The translations under genes and the position numbers were made by a program. DNA of 64,000 bases, from the NCBI GenBank assembly GCA_963383645.1, contig OY726561.1:29864826-29928825 (forward strand). The letters run 5' to 3'. This stretch comes from Muscardinus avellanarius (Eukaryota; Chordata; Mammalia; Rodentia; Gliridae). A model generated the notes under the pieces. The model was not told the origin of the DNA, ran no database searches, and saw only the letters and a program-made list of their open reading frames with translations. Shown one piece after another: positions 1 to 10,262 of this stretch (position 1 is its first letter; each line of letters opens with the position of its first letter).

Positions 1-603
1 TCAGATTGTTCCACAATATGAAAGAACATAAAAACTAAATTATAAAAGTTTGTTTTTATTGCCATGATTTATAGTACTTCAGTCTAGAAAGAAACTGAAG
101 TGCATTGAAATTTTACCAAAGTTTACTTAATGTTGATGAGTTTAATTTCCTAGTATTTTTTATTACTTTTGTATATGAGAAGCTATTCTTTATTTTCTTT
201 GTAGTACATGTGATAGTAAAGATTATTCATTTTCCTAGTGCAATTTTCTATATTTGTTACCTTAACTTAATTATTATATAAGACCAAAAATGAAAGAACA
301 AAGGTTTTTCACTTAAAAAATGAACTAAGGTTTCTACAATCATGCTAATTTTTATGTTTATGTTAAATTGTTTTATTGTTACTTTTCTTAAATAGATAGC
401 TCTTTATATCCCAGGCAAGATCTTATCTTAATCATGGCTCTAAATTTTCTATGAAAATGTTTTGATTATAGCCTTCCCAGATTTACTTCCTAAATGTAGA
501 AAAAAAACCCAAAATTTTAAGATATCTTTTGCACCTAAACTACATTTGAGGAGAACTTTCAGAGGACTCCTAACAAATCACAGAGATTTATTGTTTGGTT
601 TAT
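1..603. other. AT-rich single-copy DNA
   Basis: AT-rich sequence with no recognisable gene, repeat family or long reading frame. It ends at the left target-site duplication of the composite retroposon. Confidence 0.6.
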
Positions 604-618
604 AAAAACAGGTGCCAG
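604..618 (+). repeat. Left TSD of composite retroposon copy 1
   Basis: The 15-mer AAAAACAGGTGCCAG occurs here and again at 3599-3613, immediately after the element's A-rich tail. This is the hallmark of L1-mediated target-primed reverse transcription and sets both ends of the insertion. Confidence 0.85.
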
Positions 619-1583
619 CAGACTTCCGGGAAGATGGCGACAGAGAAAAGTGGGGCTTACGAGCCCCGCTAACAACCAATCTCTATTACCACAAAATCAG
701 CGCCTTTCATAGCCAGAAAACACCATCAGCAGAGAAACAAAAATGTAACTTCAAGGGACAGAGAAAAAGAGAGCTGTAAAAACGAGACACCAGAAACCAG
801 ACTGCAGTGCTGCAGCCAGAGCCATGGCGTGAAGCGGCGGACGCCATTTCCCCTTGCAGCACCAGGTTCCAGAGAGGAGGGTAACTCATAACAGAGCTCA
901 GAGCCACAGAGGAGATACGCCGGCCTCACGGCCGAGGACGCAGCAGCAGTGCCTTACTGCCAGCGGCAGCGGCGAGCTCACTGGACGGCTCCAGACCAAC
1001 ACACTCAACAGCCCACCAGGCTCCAGAGAGGAGCAGCGGGCAGCGAACCGAGGTGAGCCGCTGCATAACAGCCGGGCGGAATTCGGTAGATTTCTTGGTG
1101 CAGGGAGCATCTAAAGTTCCAAGAGGCTGGGCTCAGCTCACCCTGCAGGGACTCAGAGCGGAGCTCAAAACCAGAGAAGAAATACGCCAGCCTCATGGCA
1201 GAGGGCGTGGCAGTGGCGCCATATTTGCAGCAGCAGCAAATTCACCAAGTCCACGACAGCTCCATCTGCGCATTCAACAACAGTGAGTCAAATTGTGGCT
1301 CCTAGAGGAGAAATCCCAGTACTGTACTCCCAGGGACTTGACCCAGTGGGGGAGTGGTGGTGGGAGAATTCACCATAGGAGAATGCCCAATCTGGCACTG
1401 CCCCCCCCCCCCCGGTCTAAAGCAGCCTTGATTGACTCCCAGGGTCTGAGACTCTGTGATACAACCCAGTAAAGGAGTAGTGGTGACTGAGATACCACAG
1501 ACTCGAGTGAATATCCAGAGCACATTAAGTGAAGTCGTAGTGACCCAGGGAAGAACCCAGAGAAGGCACAAAATTCCGAAATC

Positions 1584-2502
1584 ATGGGAAAGAGGAATAA
1601 CAATGGAGCAATGAATGCCCACAACCCCACAATATCAGAACCTGATAAAACAGAAATTCAGAGATTTCTAGAAGATCAAATCAGGAAAATAACTGTAGAA
1701 ACAATAGAGGTGTTTCGAAAAGAATTCAGAGAGAGCCAAAGAGAGATAAAGGATGCAATTAATGAAGTAAAGGCCTTAATTCAAAGCACAAACAACTGAT
1801 TAGACTACATGGAGAATAGAATCTTGCTCCTAGAAGATGATCATTCCAAAAATGAACGCATAGTTTCTAATTTAGAAAAAAAAAATCCGACAGTAGGAAT
1901 CTGACATTGAAGAAATATGGGCCCATTTTAAGAGAGCTAACCTAGGAATAATTGGAATAGAGGAGAGAAAAAAAGGTGAAACCAAAGGGATCAACAATAT
2001 TTTCAAGGAAATAATAGCAGAAAATTTTCCAAACATAGAGCAAGAGGTTGATACACAGGTCCAGGAAACTTATAGAACTCCCTTTAGACAGGATCGGAGA
2101 AGAGGATCCCCACGCCACATAATTGTCAAAATGAACAATGTGGAAGCCAAGCAGAGAATCTTAAAGGCAACAAAAACAAAGGGCCAAGTGACATTCAGAG
2201 GCAAACCAATTAGAATCACTCCAGACTTCCCAAACCAAGTCATGAGAGCCAGAAGGGCTTGGAGTAACATATTCCAAACTCTGAAAGAAAACAACTTCCA
2301 GCCAAAAATTTCCTACCCAGCAAAACTTTCTATCAAATTAGATGGGGAAATAAGAAGCTTCCATGACAAACAGAAACTGAAGGAATTTATGTCTTCAAAA
2401 CCAGCACTAGAGAAAATACTCAAAGAGATTAACTACAAAGAAGAAATAGGTAACACACACCAGAACCAGAGAAACAAGATTTTCCATCCAACAGACGACT
2501 AA
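1584..2502 (+). pseudogene. L1 ORF1 (RNA-binding chaperone), broken, composite copy 1
   Basis: Encodes an L1 ORF1-type protein, the trimeric RNA-binding chaperone of the L1 ribonucleoprotein. The N-terminal piece (1584-1799, MGKRNNNG start) is charged and coiled-coil-like and stops at an in-frame TGA (1797-1799). The same stop is present in the second copy at 24596-24598. After it the frame resumes with MENR and a heptad-like stretch, then is disrupted around 1876-1905 by an A-run indel and an in-frame TAG. The rest (2131-2502) is open and holds the conserved RRM and C-terminal region (TFRGKPIRITPDF, NNFQPKISYPAKLS, LEKILKEI). It is only roughly half identical to the ORF1 at 12265-13244, so the two come from different L1 lineages. 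It cannot make a full protein. Confidence 0.85.
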
Positions 2503-2559
2503 GATTGGTTATCTGTGGAGATTCATTATTTATGTTAGTCTTTTACCTACCTCTAAATT

Positions 2560-3240
2560 GTATTGTTTGCTTTTATTGTTGTTAATTTTTAGGATTTCTA
2601 GTTGGAATATTAATATACCTTCAGATATAGCATTTGGAAATATTTTATCCCATTTTATCAGTAACTTTTAACTCTGTTTACATTGTCTTTGGATATACAT
2701 TTTTTTTAGGGAGTTTATTTACCCTTTTGTTGCCTGTGCCATTGAAATAATATCCAAGAAATCACTGCTAATTTCAATGTTGTGAGGTTTTATGACCCAG
2801 ATTTTCTTCTAAAAGTTTATAGTATTATATTATATATTTAGTATTATATTATATATTTAGGTCTTTTATCTATTTTGAGTTAATATTTGTATATGTGTTA
2901 GGTAAGGGCCCAATTTTATTCTTTTTCATGTAATTATTATTTTTCAACAATATTTAGTTAAAAGATTAGTATTTCCTCCACCAAATGTTCGTGGAAACCT
3001 TGTCAAAAATAACTTGACAATATAGGGAAGAATTTATCTCTAGGCTTTTATTTAACTCCAATGATTTATATATCTGCCTTTAGAACAATACTAATACTGT
3101 TTCAATTATTGTAGCTTTATATGGTTTGAAGTCAGAAAATATACATCTTCTAGCTTTGTTCTTCTTTGAGATTGTTTTGGGTATCTAGAGTCCATATTCC
3201 ATATCAGGATAGATTTTTTTCTGAAAAATAAATAAATAAA
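2560..3240 (-). repeat. Antisense old L1 ORF2 slice inside composite copy 1
   Basis: Read on the minus strand this resembles the 3' half of an old mammalian L1 ORF2: 'ttcaaaccatataaagctac', a region like 'aactcaaaatagataaaagacct', and a 'ggcacaggcaac'-like block, in the expected order. It lies opposite to the upstream ORF1 and the downstream 3'UTR. The same slice with the same ends is in the second composite copy (about 23150-23860). Confidence 0.75.
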
Positions 3241-3254
3241 TGTATGATAGTTTC

Positions 3255-3598
3255 ACCTAAAAAAAAAAGAAAAAAATATTCTCTGGTAAGAAAGAAAGCA
3301 AAACGAAATATTGAAATGTTATCTTTAAGTCATCAAAAGCTTGGTATCAGACAAATGAAACTGTTATGTGAGATTATCATCATTAATATTGGATAAATCA
3401 CCATAAAACTAGATGTCAACCACTAAACCAAGCATGGGAAGGAGGGATGGGGAGGACGGGGTGGGGATCACATAGGGGCTAACTGGGCAATGTGTGCATG
3501 TATGTCTACAAAAGTATTTTCTTTATACCATTATGATGTATGAATACATTGCACCAATAAAAAATAAATTAAAAAAAAACAAAGTCAAGAAAAAAAAA
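3255..3598 (+). repeat. L1 3'UTR and A-rich tail of composite copy 1
   Basis: The segment ending 'aagcatgggaaggaggg...gatgtatgaatacattgcaccaataaaaaataaa' matches other L1 tails in the window (for example 26243-26412, 35663-35972, 61640-61800). It carries the G-rich polypurine stretch typical of L1 3'UTRs and would provide the 3' end recognised by the reverse transcriptase. The TSD copy at 3599-3613 follows directly. Confidence 0.8.
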
Positions 3599-3613
3599 AA
3601 AAACAGGTGCCAG

Positions 3614-4020
3614 AAATAATGAGCTTTATTTGAGTTGCATTGAAAAAGTTGCTTGGGAAAATATTTCAAGTTAAAAGAAATGTTTAGACTTCCATAGATT
3701 AAGTTTGCAAAGCTAAATATTATTAATATAAATATTATATGCTTTATATGAATGAAGTTCTTTGAGATCTTTCAGTGTTTTTCTTTCCATAATATATTTT
3801 TGAACTTTAAAAATTAGATTTATTTGGAGAATACAAATAAAAACCCCATAACCCAAAGGATGGGACTTTCCATCTTAAGACATCTTCCAGGTAGTAAGCC
3901 TAAAAATTACAAATTATTTTCAAAGAATGTTTTTTTAATTTTACATGAGTTGGGATGGGACATAAATCAATCTCATTTCTTTTTTAACAGGAGGGCAGGA
4001 GAATAAGGCAAATATTTTGT
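3614..4020. other. Single-copy AT-rich DNA
   Basis: No recognisable gene or repeat. A 60-codon open frame at 3824-4006 has no family features and looks fortuitous. Confidence 0.5.
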
Positions 4021-4236
4021 GTTTTTTTTTTTTTTAATGTGTATGTGTAGATGAAACCCAGGGGCATTCGACCTCCGAGCCACACACCCCTGCCCTTGTT
4101 TTTATTCTTTAATTGAAACAGGGTCTCACTAAGTGGCAGAGGTCCTCACTAAGTAGCTGAAGCATCTGCAAACTACGATCCTCCACTCTCAGCCTCCTGA
4201 ATGCTGGGATTACAAGCATGTGCCACCACGCCCGGC
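4021..4236 (-). repeat. B1/ID dimer SINE (MEN-like), subtype B
   Basis: Poly-T at the left, then an ID-type half ('aacccaggggcattcgacctc') and a 7SL-derived half ending 'tgctgggattacaagcatgtgccaccacgcccggc'. It is the reverse complement of a squirrel-type dimeric SINE. The 'tgcagaggtcctcactaagtagctgaag' variant marks subtype B. Confidence 0.9.
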
Positions 4237-5030
4237 TTTTTTGTGTGCGTTTTATATATTAACTATTTGGAAAGAGAATAGACATGAAGGCAAACTCTAC
4301 CTTATTATCTACAACCAATGAGTTAAAAAACAAACCCATTCAATCTTGGGTTTTTCTCTCAAACAGCCCAATTATAGCTACTAGTCAATCCTGCCAATTT
4401 CTTGATTTATTTACACCTTACTATTTTTCATTTCAATCTGTTGTGAGAGACATATCTCTATGGGCCTCTCACACTCCTGTATGTTTACGGAGGAATGTCA
4501 AAATTGTGAGGCCGTGATTATTTTTTTTTACCTGAATCAGTGCTCAAGGCTGTGTTTTCATATGTCATTTTAAGGAATGAGTTAAAGTTTCCTTCTGTGA
4601 TAAAGACCAGGTTTGAATATTGCTTAGTACAGAGAAATGAATTTCCATGAGCTTAGTGTTTTGGCTGTGAGATAAATTCTATGCATACATAACATAATCT
4701 GGGGGTTTTCTATCACCTCTGAGGAACTTGGAGGCAAGACGAATGAATGTACCTTTTATGTTATTGTTGCTTCCTATGATGTAAGGATTCCTCCTGTCTT
4801 TGATCCAGGGTTCTCATGTTTTATGCCTGACTTGGGCATAGAAGAAAATCAAATCCTATACCCAGGAAAAGCTAGCATCTTTTAGAATATGCTTTTTGTT
4901 TGGAGATGCACAGCAAACTTTTACACAGAGTTTTACACATGCTTAGGCCTTATTCTAGACTTGCTCTCTTTACTTGATGTTCTTGATATTATACCTCAAA
5001 TTTACTATACTATTTTAAAAATATTATCAC
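4237..5030. other. Single-copy DNA
   Basis: No gene, RNA or repeat family recognised. Short open frames here lack conserved features. Confidence 0.5.
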
Positions 5031-5032
5031 AT

Positions 5033-5070
5033 TTATATTATATTATATTATATTATATTATATTATATTA
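5033..5070. repeat. (TTATA)n microsatellite
   Basis: A run of roughly seven TTATA/TATTA pentamer units, pure AT. Confidence 0.9.
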
Positions 5071-5086
5071 CTTTTCTCTTTGAAAC

Positions 5087-5255
5087 TGTTATGGTTTGGA
5101 TCTGGAAGGCTCCCCAAAGTCTTCTTTGTTCAGAGGTGGGGCTTTGGGAAGGAGGTTGGATTGTAAGAGCTCTGATTAAATCCTCTTTCTTTAAGTTGTT
5201 TGTAAGGTGTTTTGGTCATATTAATGAAAAGCTGACTAACACAATGTCTAGCTTT
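5087..5255 (+). repeat. Degenerate MaLR-type LTR with internal deletion
   Basis: The start 'ctgttatggtttggatctgg', then 'aggtggggctttgggaagg', and the end 'aaaagctgactaacacaatg' resemble the two ends of ERVL-MaLR LTRs such as MST/MLT1, with the middle missing. Similarity is short and a rodent-specific LTR could equally explain it. Confidence 0.4.
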
Positions 5256-5639
5256 TGTAAATCAGAAATAACATTCAATGACGTTTCTGAAAATAGATGT
5301 GATCATTACTTTTAGGGACTGTTTTCTGGAACAGTTTTATTATCTTTGTTTTTTATGTAATAGAAAACACTCATATAATCCTGTCCATTGCATTATACCT
5401 ATCAAAACTTCATCAGATTTTTACATTTGAAAGTCATTGGTAATAAATGATAATAACCATTAATTTTCTTCAGTCTTCAAGCAGGCTTTGTCTTACTTTG
5501 GTGGGTTCATGAAAGATTCTGATAATTACTACAGGGAAGAATTTAAGTCTCCCACAAGGAAGGAGAGTTTTAGAACCTCAAGGAAAAGTATTGTACTTTG
5601 GGCTGTTGACAAATTAAGGCCATTATTACATGGTTTATA
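5256..5639. other. Single-copy DNA
   Basis: No recognised feature between the LTR remnant and the MER5 copy. Confidence 0.5.
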
Positions 5640-6030
5640 GCAGGGGTCAGTAAACTGTGCCTTTTATTACACAAATATATCTATTGCTTATTTGGGGGGG
5701 GGTACTGGGTATTTAACCCAGGAGCATACTACCTCTGAGCTACATCCCTAGCCCTATTTTTAAAATATTGAAACAGGTTCTCACTAAGTTGTTGAAGCTG
5801 GCTGAAAATCTGCAATCCTTCTGTCTCAGCCTCCCAAGTACTGGGCTTACAGTTGTGTGCCACCATGCCTGGCTTACCGCCTATTTTTGTAAGGATTGTT
5901 TTATAGAAATACTACTGTGCTTACTTGTTTATATATTTTATCTGGCTGCTTTTTTGCTATGATGGCAGAGTTGAATAGTTGTGACAGAGGGAAACTGGAC
6001 TAGAAGTCCTAAAATATTTATTATCTGAGT
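5640..6030. mobile_element. MER5-type hAT-Charlie DNA transposon split by a SINE
   Basis: The left part begins 'caggggtcagtaaactgtgcc', like the MER5 terminal sequence. The right part runs 'accgcctatttttgtaaggattgttttat', 'ggctgcttttttgctatgatggcagagttgaatagttg', then 'cctaaaatatttattatctg', matching the MER5A order. The intervening 5693-5873 is a younger SINE. MER5 copies are non-autonomous and date to early placental mammals. Confidence 0.75.
5693..5873 (-). repeat. B1/ID dimer SINE inserted in MER5
   Basis: Starts with a G-run and 'actgggtatttaacccaggagcat', and ends 'tgtgtgccaccatgcctggc'. It interrupts the MER5 sequence, so it is the later insertion. Confidence 0.85.
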
Positions 6031-6236
6031 TTTAAAAACATGTTATCAAGTTATACCAGTGAAAGGGTCTAGGTTTCCACTGACTGTTTTTAGTAGAAAA
6101 GCAGATGGCTTCATGAAACTAGTAGCAGAAGATTCAGCAGATCGAGTATTAATTAAACAAATATAAGTGAACCAACGAGGACATTTTTCTTGTAAAAATT
6201 TGTTTAGAAAATTATCTTATCTTTCTGTTTTTTTAA
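6031..6236. other. Single-copy DNA
   Basis: No recognised feature. Confidence 0.4.
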
Positions 6237-6238
6237 TA

Positions 6239-6328
6239 AAATGTGTCTTGTTTTTTCTTAAGCTATTATAATATCACTTTTTTTTAAACAAAATGTGTCT
6301 TGTTTTTTCTTAAGCTATTATAATATCA
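6239..6328. repeat. Tandem duplication, 52-bp period
   Basis: A 38-base block starting 'aaatgtgtcttgttttttct' is at 6239-6276 and is repeated exactly at 6291-6328. The spacer is T-rich and slightly different. Confidence 0.9.
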
Positions 6329-6698
6329 GTTTAATAAACTCTGTTTATTTTACATCAACCCCATTTTTAAATGATAGATGGTTCTCACTAACTTCCTAGT
6401 CAAAGCTTTTACTAAGTGTATTTACTTTCCAGGAAAATAACAATGCCACAATGCCTGGTTTTATTTTTTCATGAGAATTGCAAAAATTATAAATTTCTAA
6501 TTCATTTATTTTTTATTGACTAGATAGTATATAACCATAAAAATGCCTTCTGACCTTTTATTTGATTTTCTAGTAGTATGGTTATGTTGATGAGATAATT
6601 GCTTATTTCAATCTTTTTGTTAACCAGTTTCTGAAATAATGAATTATATTTCCAGAATCCATAGGATGAGTACATAGAATACAGAAGATGTATTCTTC

Positions 6699-6701
<3 letters not shown>

Positions 6702-6741
<40 letters not shown>
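6702..6741. repeat. (TG)n microsatellite
   Basis: About 20 uninterrupted TG dinucleotides. Confidence 0.95.
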
Positions 6742-6799
6742 GGCATCATTATTAATTCATGAATAAACATATTTATTGTTTTAATCTTTTGTAACAATT

Positions 6800-6997
6800 C
6801 TTTTTTTTTTTTTTGGTGGTACTGGGGTTCTTGGAAGCCCTTCTACCTCTGGGCTACACTCCCAGACCTCTTTTTACATTTTTATTTGGAAACAGGGTCT
6901 CCTAAACCAGCATCCACGGCTGGCTTCGAACCTGCACGATCCTCCTGTTTCTGCCTCCCAAGCGCAGGGATTACAAGCGTGCACCACCACGCCCGGC
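6800..6997 (-). repeat. B1/ID dimer SINE, subtype A
   Basis: T15 followed by 'ggtggtactggggttcttgg', 'ctacctctgggctacactcc', 'ggaaacagggtctcctaaac' and 'gtgcaccaccacgcccggc'. The wording differs from the adjacent subtype B copy. A short 'acaattctt'-like duplication flanks it. Confidence 0.9.
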
Positions 6998-7003
6998 AAT
7001 TCT

Positions 7004-7236
7004 TCTTCTTCTTTTTTTTTTTTTTTTGTTGTTGTTGCAGGTCTGGGGATGGAACCCAGGGGCATTCAACCTCCGAGCTACACCTCCTGCCCTATTTTTT
7101 ATCATTCATTTTGAAACTGGGTCTCACTGAGTTGCAGAGGGCCTCACTAAGTAGCCGAGGCTGTCCGCGAACCGCTATTCTCTGGTCTCAGCCTCCCTAA
7201 TGCTGGGATTACAAGCATGCACCACCACAGCCGGCT
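7004..7236 (-). repeat. B1/ID dimer SINE, subtype B
   Basis: A T-rich tail, then 'tctggggatggaacccagg', 'ttgcagagggcctcactaag' and 'gcatgcaccaccacagccggc'. It abuts the subtype A copy in the same orientation, with a similar 'acaatt' flank, so the two inserted at nearly the same target. Confidence 0.9.
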
Positions 7237-9957
7237 ACAATTATTCTTAATGATGGTTTAATAACTATTTTTTTTTCTCAATAAGAGTCTTTAAAAGGCA
7301 GCTCCCAAGATTTCTTGAGATGACTCTAGTAACAGTTTTCTTGCTTTATGCTTGATAAGTTATCAAGGCTCATCAGCCCTAGGTCTGAATCAATCTATGA
7401 GAAATGGTGTCTGGATACCATAATAGGAGTATTTATTGGCATTTTGTTAATTTTTTGTAGGTAATTTCAATATATAGAGCTCTTAAATAAAAGTATATAT
7501 ACATACATACATACATATGAAACAAAATATATTAAGCTTTTGTACTGTTAATTCTATTTCATATTTGAAATATAAGCTTATATTTAATAATTGTTTTATC
7601 TTACCTATTTATATCCTTTCTTCTACACAGTGAATTCTACCTCTTAGTAATACCAGAGATACTAGATTTTGAATATCATTTAGATGCTCTTTTGCTTTAT
7701 TCCATATCACCCAGCAAGCAATCTAAAAAGAGCAACTTCATAGCAACCATATGCTTACAGAAATAGACTATAAATTGCCTTTAAGAAAACTCTTTTAGAC
7801 TTTACAATATAAACCACCAGAAGCATACAAATAACTATATTTTAAAAACTCTTAGACAACTTTCTATTTGTGTAGTTATACCACCACAGAATATTCACCT
7901 ATGCCAGAGTCCTTGGAGCTATCTTGGATGACAAATAGAAGCTTGACAGCTACTAGTTTGAAAGACTTAGGTACTCTGACAGTTTTGTGGCCCCCTCCAG
8001 AAGCAACAAATGACTACCCACGTATGGATTGTTATTTTTTTTTTTTACCTTGCAGAGAAACTTCTGTCTTGTTTAAGCAGTTTTATTTTTTGTTTTATTT
8101 TTTTACAGTAGAAATTAATTCTACTGAGTATAAAATATAACAAAACAATATGATTAAACAATAAAAGATAAAAATGGAAATTATTGACTAAGGAAATGAT
8201 ATACAGAAGAATCATTATTAATCTGAAATGTGACATTTGAGATATATAAATTTTTCAATCCTTAATGTACGTAAATTTTAAACTGAAAAATAACTGAGGA
8301 AAAATATCTTTGAAATTTCCAGAAATAATTTTTGGAATTTTCTACTGTTTTTTATGTTTATTTTAATGTTTGTTATATTTATTTAGATCTAGGTGTAAAA
8401 ATAATTCATAAGTCATGGGTACTTATTGGCTATTCAAAAATGTTAAATATTTGATAAAATTAAATTGTTTTTAAGTTATTAATTTAAAAAATAAAAATAT
8501 CTATACACTAATGAAGCTGTACATTCAAAAATTAGAACACATGGGTGTACAATATGAACTCAACAGCTCCCATCTTGTGTGTACACACATTTCACCTACT
8601 TTACTTTTTTGCATGTTTCAGGCTTTCCTTAAGATACTACTTCCTCCTTGACATTCCTTGCTACCCCTCTGGGGACACTTTTCCTATTGAATTGAATTGT
8701 CTCAGACTCTTTGTCCTTTAGCTTTCCCTCAAACTGAAACCACATCGTGCTTACTTTTATATTTCTGTGCCTCCTACAGTCTAAGGTAATAGTTGTTGCT
8801 CAAGAAAAATTATAACTGGATAGCAATTAGTTCAGAAATTTGAACATTTATGACAAATAGTGAACCTCTTGAGGATATACTATTCCTACCTAGTATTTTA
8901 TGAGAGGTACTCCACAAATATTCTGGAACAAAGAAGAAATGTAACAGAAGCCATTCTCAGGAGTACTAACGGCCCTAGTCTTGGCTATTTAGGACTTTGG
9001 TTAGAGTAAAATTGCTCTTTACTATTTCAGTTTAAATTATCAAAGATTTTTTTAGTATTTAGGTACAATTGGAATTAGAAAGATAACCAAGACTGAGTTG
9101 TTGCTCTTGAGGCATTTAAGTACTGGTGTGGTGGTTCTTCCAGGTAATAAATCATAACAAGGTTACTCACCAAAAGCAAATTACCCAGCCTTGTAGACAA
9201 GAGTGATTTAAAGGGCATTGCAGAGTCTGAAGCATTCATGTCAATGCCAAGCGTAATGCTTTTATAGACCATTTACATTTACAACTGTGCCCTAGGAACT
9301 CCTCCTCTTAAAAATTCCCACAGAAGCTTGGGATAGCTCCCTACCCAAGATGTCTAGGATCGATGAAATTTCAAAAAACTCTTCATAAGCAATTTTCCAG
9401 GTTCAGGATGGCCAGACTTTATTAGCATGGAAAACCTTCCCCCTTTGGTCCTTTCAGACAAGTTATATAGGGTGTGATAATCAGTAGGTATATTTGAAAC
9501 AATAGTCACATGAACTTGGACATCTGCTCAAAAATTTGGTCATTGCCAGAAGTACTTATGGGGATAATAGCCTCTTCCTGGCCAAAGTTTCCAATTTCAG
9601 ATGCTATATTATCATAGTCTGAACAAAGGTCCAGGAACTGCTAGGTAAAATATTCTATGATGAAATTACATTCCCCCTCCCATACACTTGGCAGTAGCCA
9701 AAGGCTTCTAGTTGTGCCTATTTATAAAGTATGATTTTTAAGGGACCAAGACTTAAATTGTTACCGATGAAACAAATATTGCCTGTGCCCTAATGCTAAG
9801 TGAAAACCTATAATTCTTCTAGGCAAGAAACTATTTTGGAAATGTATTTTAACAATAGGAACTTTACAACATAGTTTTATTTTTTTAGTATTAAGTTGGG
9901 GATTATATGGGAGACATTTTTAAAGGGAATTGTTTGGCTAAATCTCCATGTCTCACT
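7237..9957. other. Single-copy DNA, no gene seen
   Basis: 2.7 kb of AT-rich sequence. It holds a short TACA run (about 7493-7517) and several 60-90 codon open frames without conserved motifs. The 9300-9700 stretch has an LTR-like feel ('gactttattagcatgg') but no family could be assigned. Confidence 0.5.
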
Positions 9958-9974
9958 AAAAATGTGTATCCTGG
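9958..9974 (+). repeat. Left TSD of full-length L1
   Basis: AAAAATGTGTATCCTGG occurs here and at 17329-17345, directly after the L1 A-rich tail (the A-run makes the exact left edge ambiguous by a few bases). Confidence 0.9.
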
Positions 9975-10129
9975 GAGGCGATTCAAAATGGTGACTGAGA
10001 GACACAGCACTTCTCAGTAGCTGAAACAAATAAAGTTTAACTACTTAGAAAGCAGCGTCTTAATCAACAAAATAAATACATCCCAGGAACCAAAACAGAT
10101 CCAGGCATCTCAGCGGAAACCCTGAACTC

Positions 10130-10220
10130 GAAGAAGAAGAAGAAGAAGAAGAAGAAGAAGAAGAAGAAGAAGAAGAAGAAGAAGAAGAAGAAGAAGAAGA
10201 AGAAGAAGAAGAAGAAGAAG

Positions 10221-10261
<41 letters not shown>

Positions 10262-10262
10262 A
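10130..10262 (+). repeat. (GAA)n then (CAA)n array in the L1 5'UTR
   Basis: About 30 GAA units (10130-10221) pass directly into about 13 CAA units (10222-10262). The GAA part is a pure polypurine strand. The open frames of Ser, Cys, Phe or Leu runs on the minus strand are artefacts of this array. Confidence 0.97.

Larger units (their letters stand above)
619..3598 (+). mobile_element. Composite ORF1-only L1-derived retroposon, copy 1
   Basis: A 2.98-kb retroposed unit bounded by a 15-bp TSD. In order it contains a GC-richer L1-type 5'UTR (619-1583, starting with an 'aagatggcg'-like start and holding a C13 tract at 1401-1413), a broken ORF1 (1584-2502), an antisense slice of an old L1 ORF2 3' region (about 2560-3240), an L1 3'UTR ending in 'caccaataaaaaataaa' (about 3255-3575) and an A-rich tail. 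No ORF2 reading frame is present in sense. The same order and the same internal junctions occur at 22781-25191 on the minus strand with a different TSD, so the chimera appears to have been mobilised as a unit. It resembles HAL1 elements in having ORF1 only, but the inverted ORF2 slice is additional. The family assignment is inference. Confidence 0.8.

Noticed and set aside
6603..6797. Open frame with Thr-His repeats, and the similar one at 38905-39099
   Set aside because: They are translations of (TG)n and (CA)n microsatellites.
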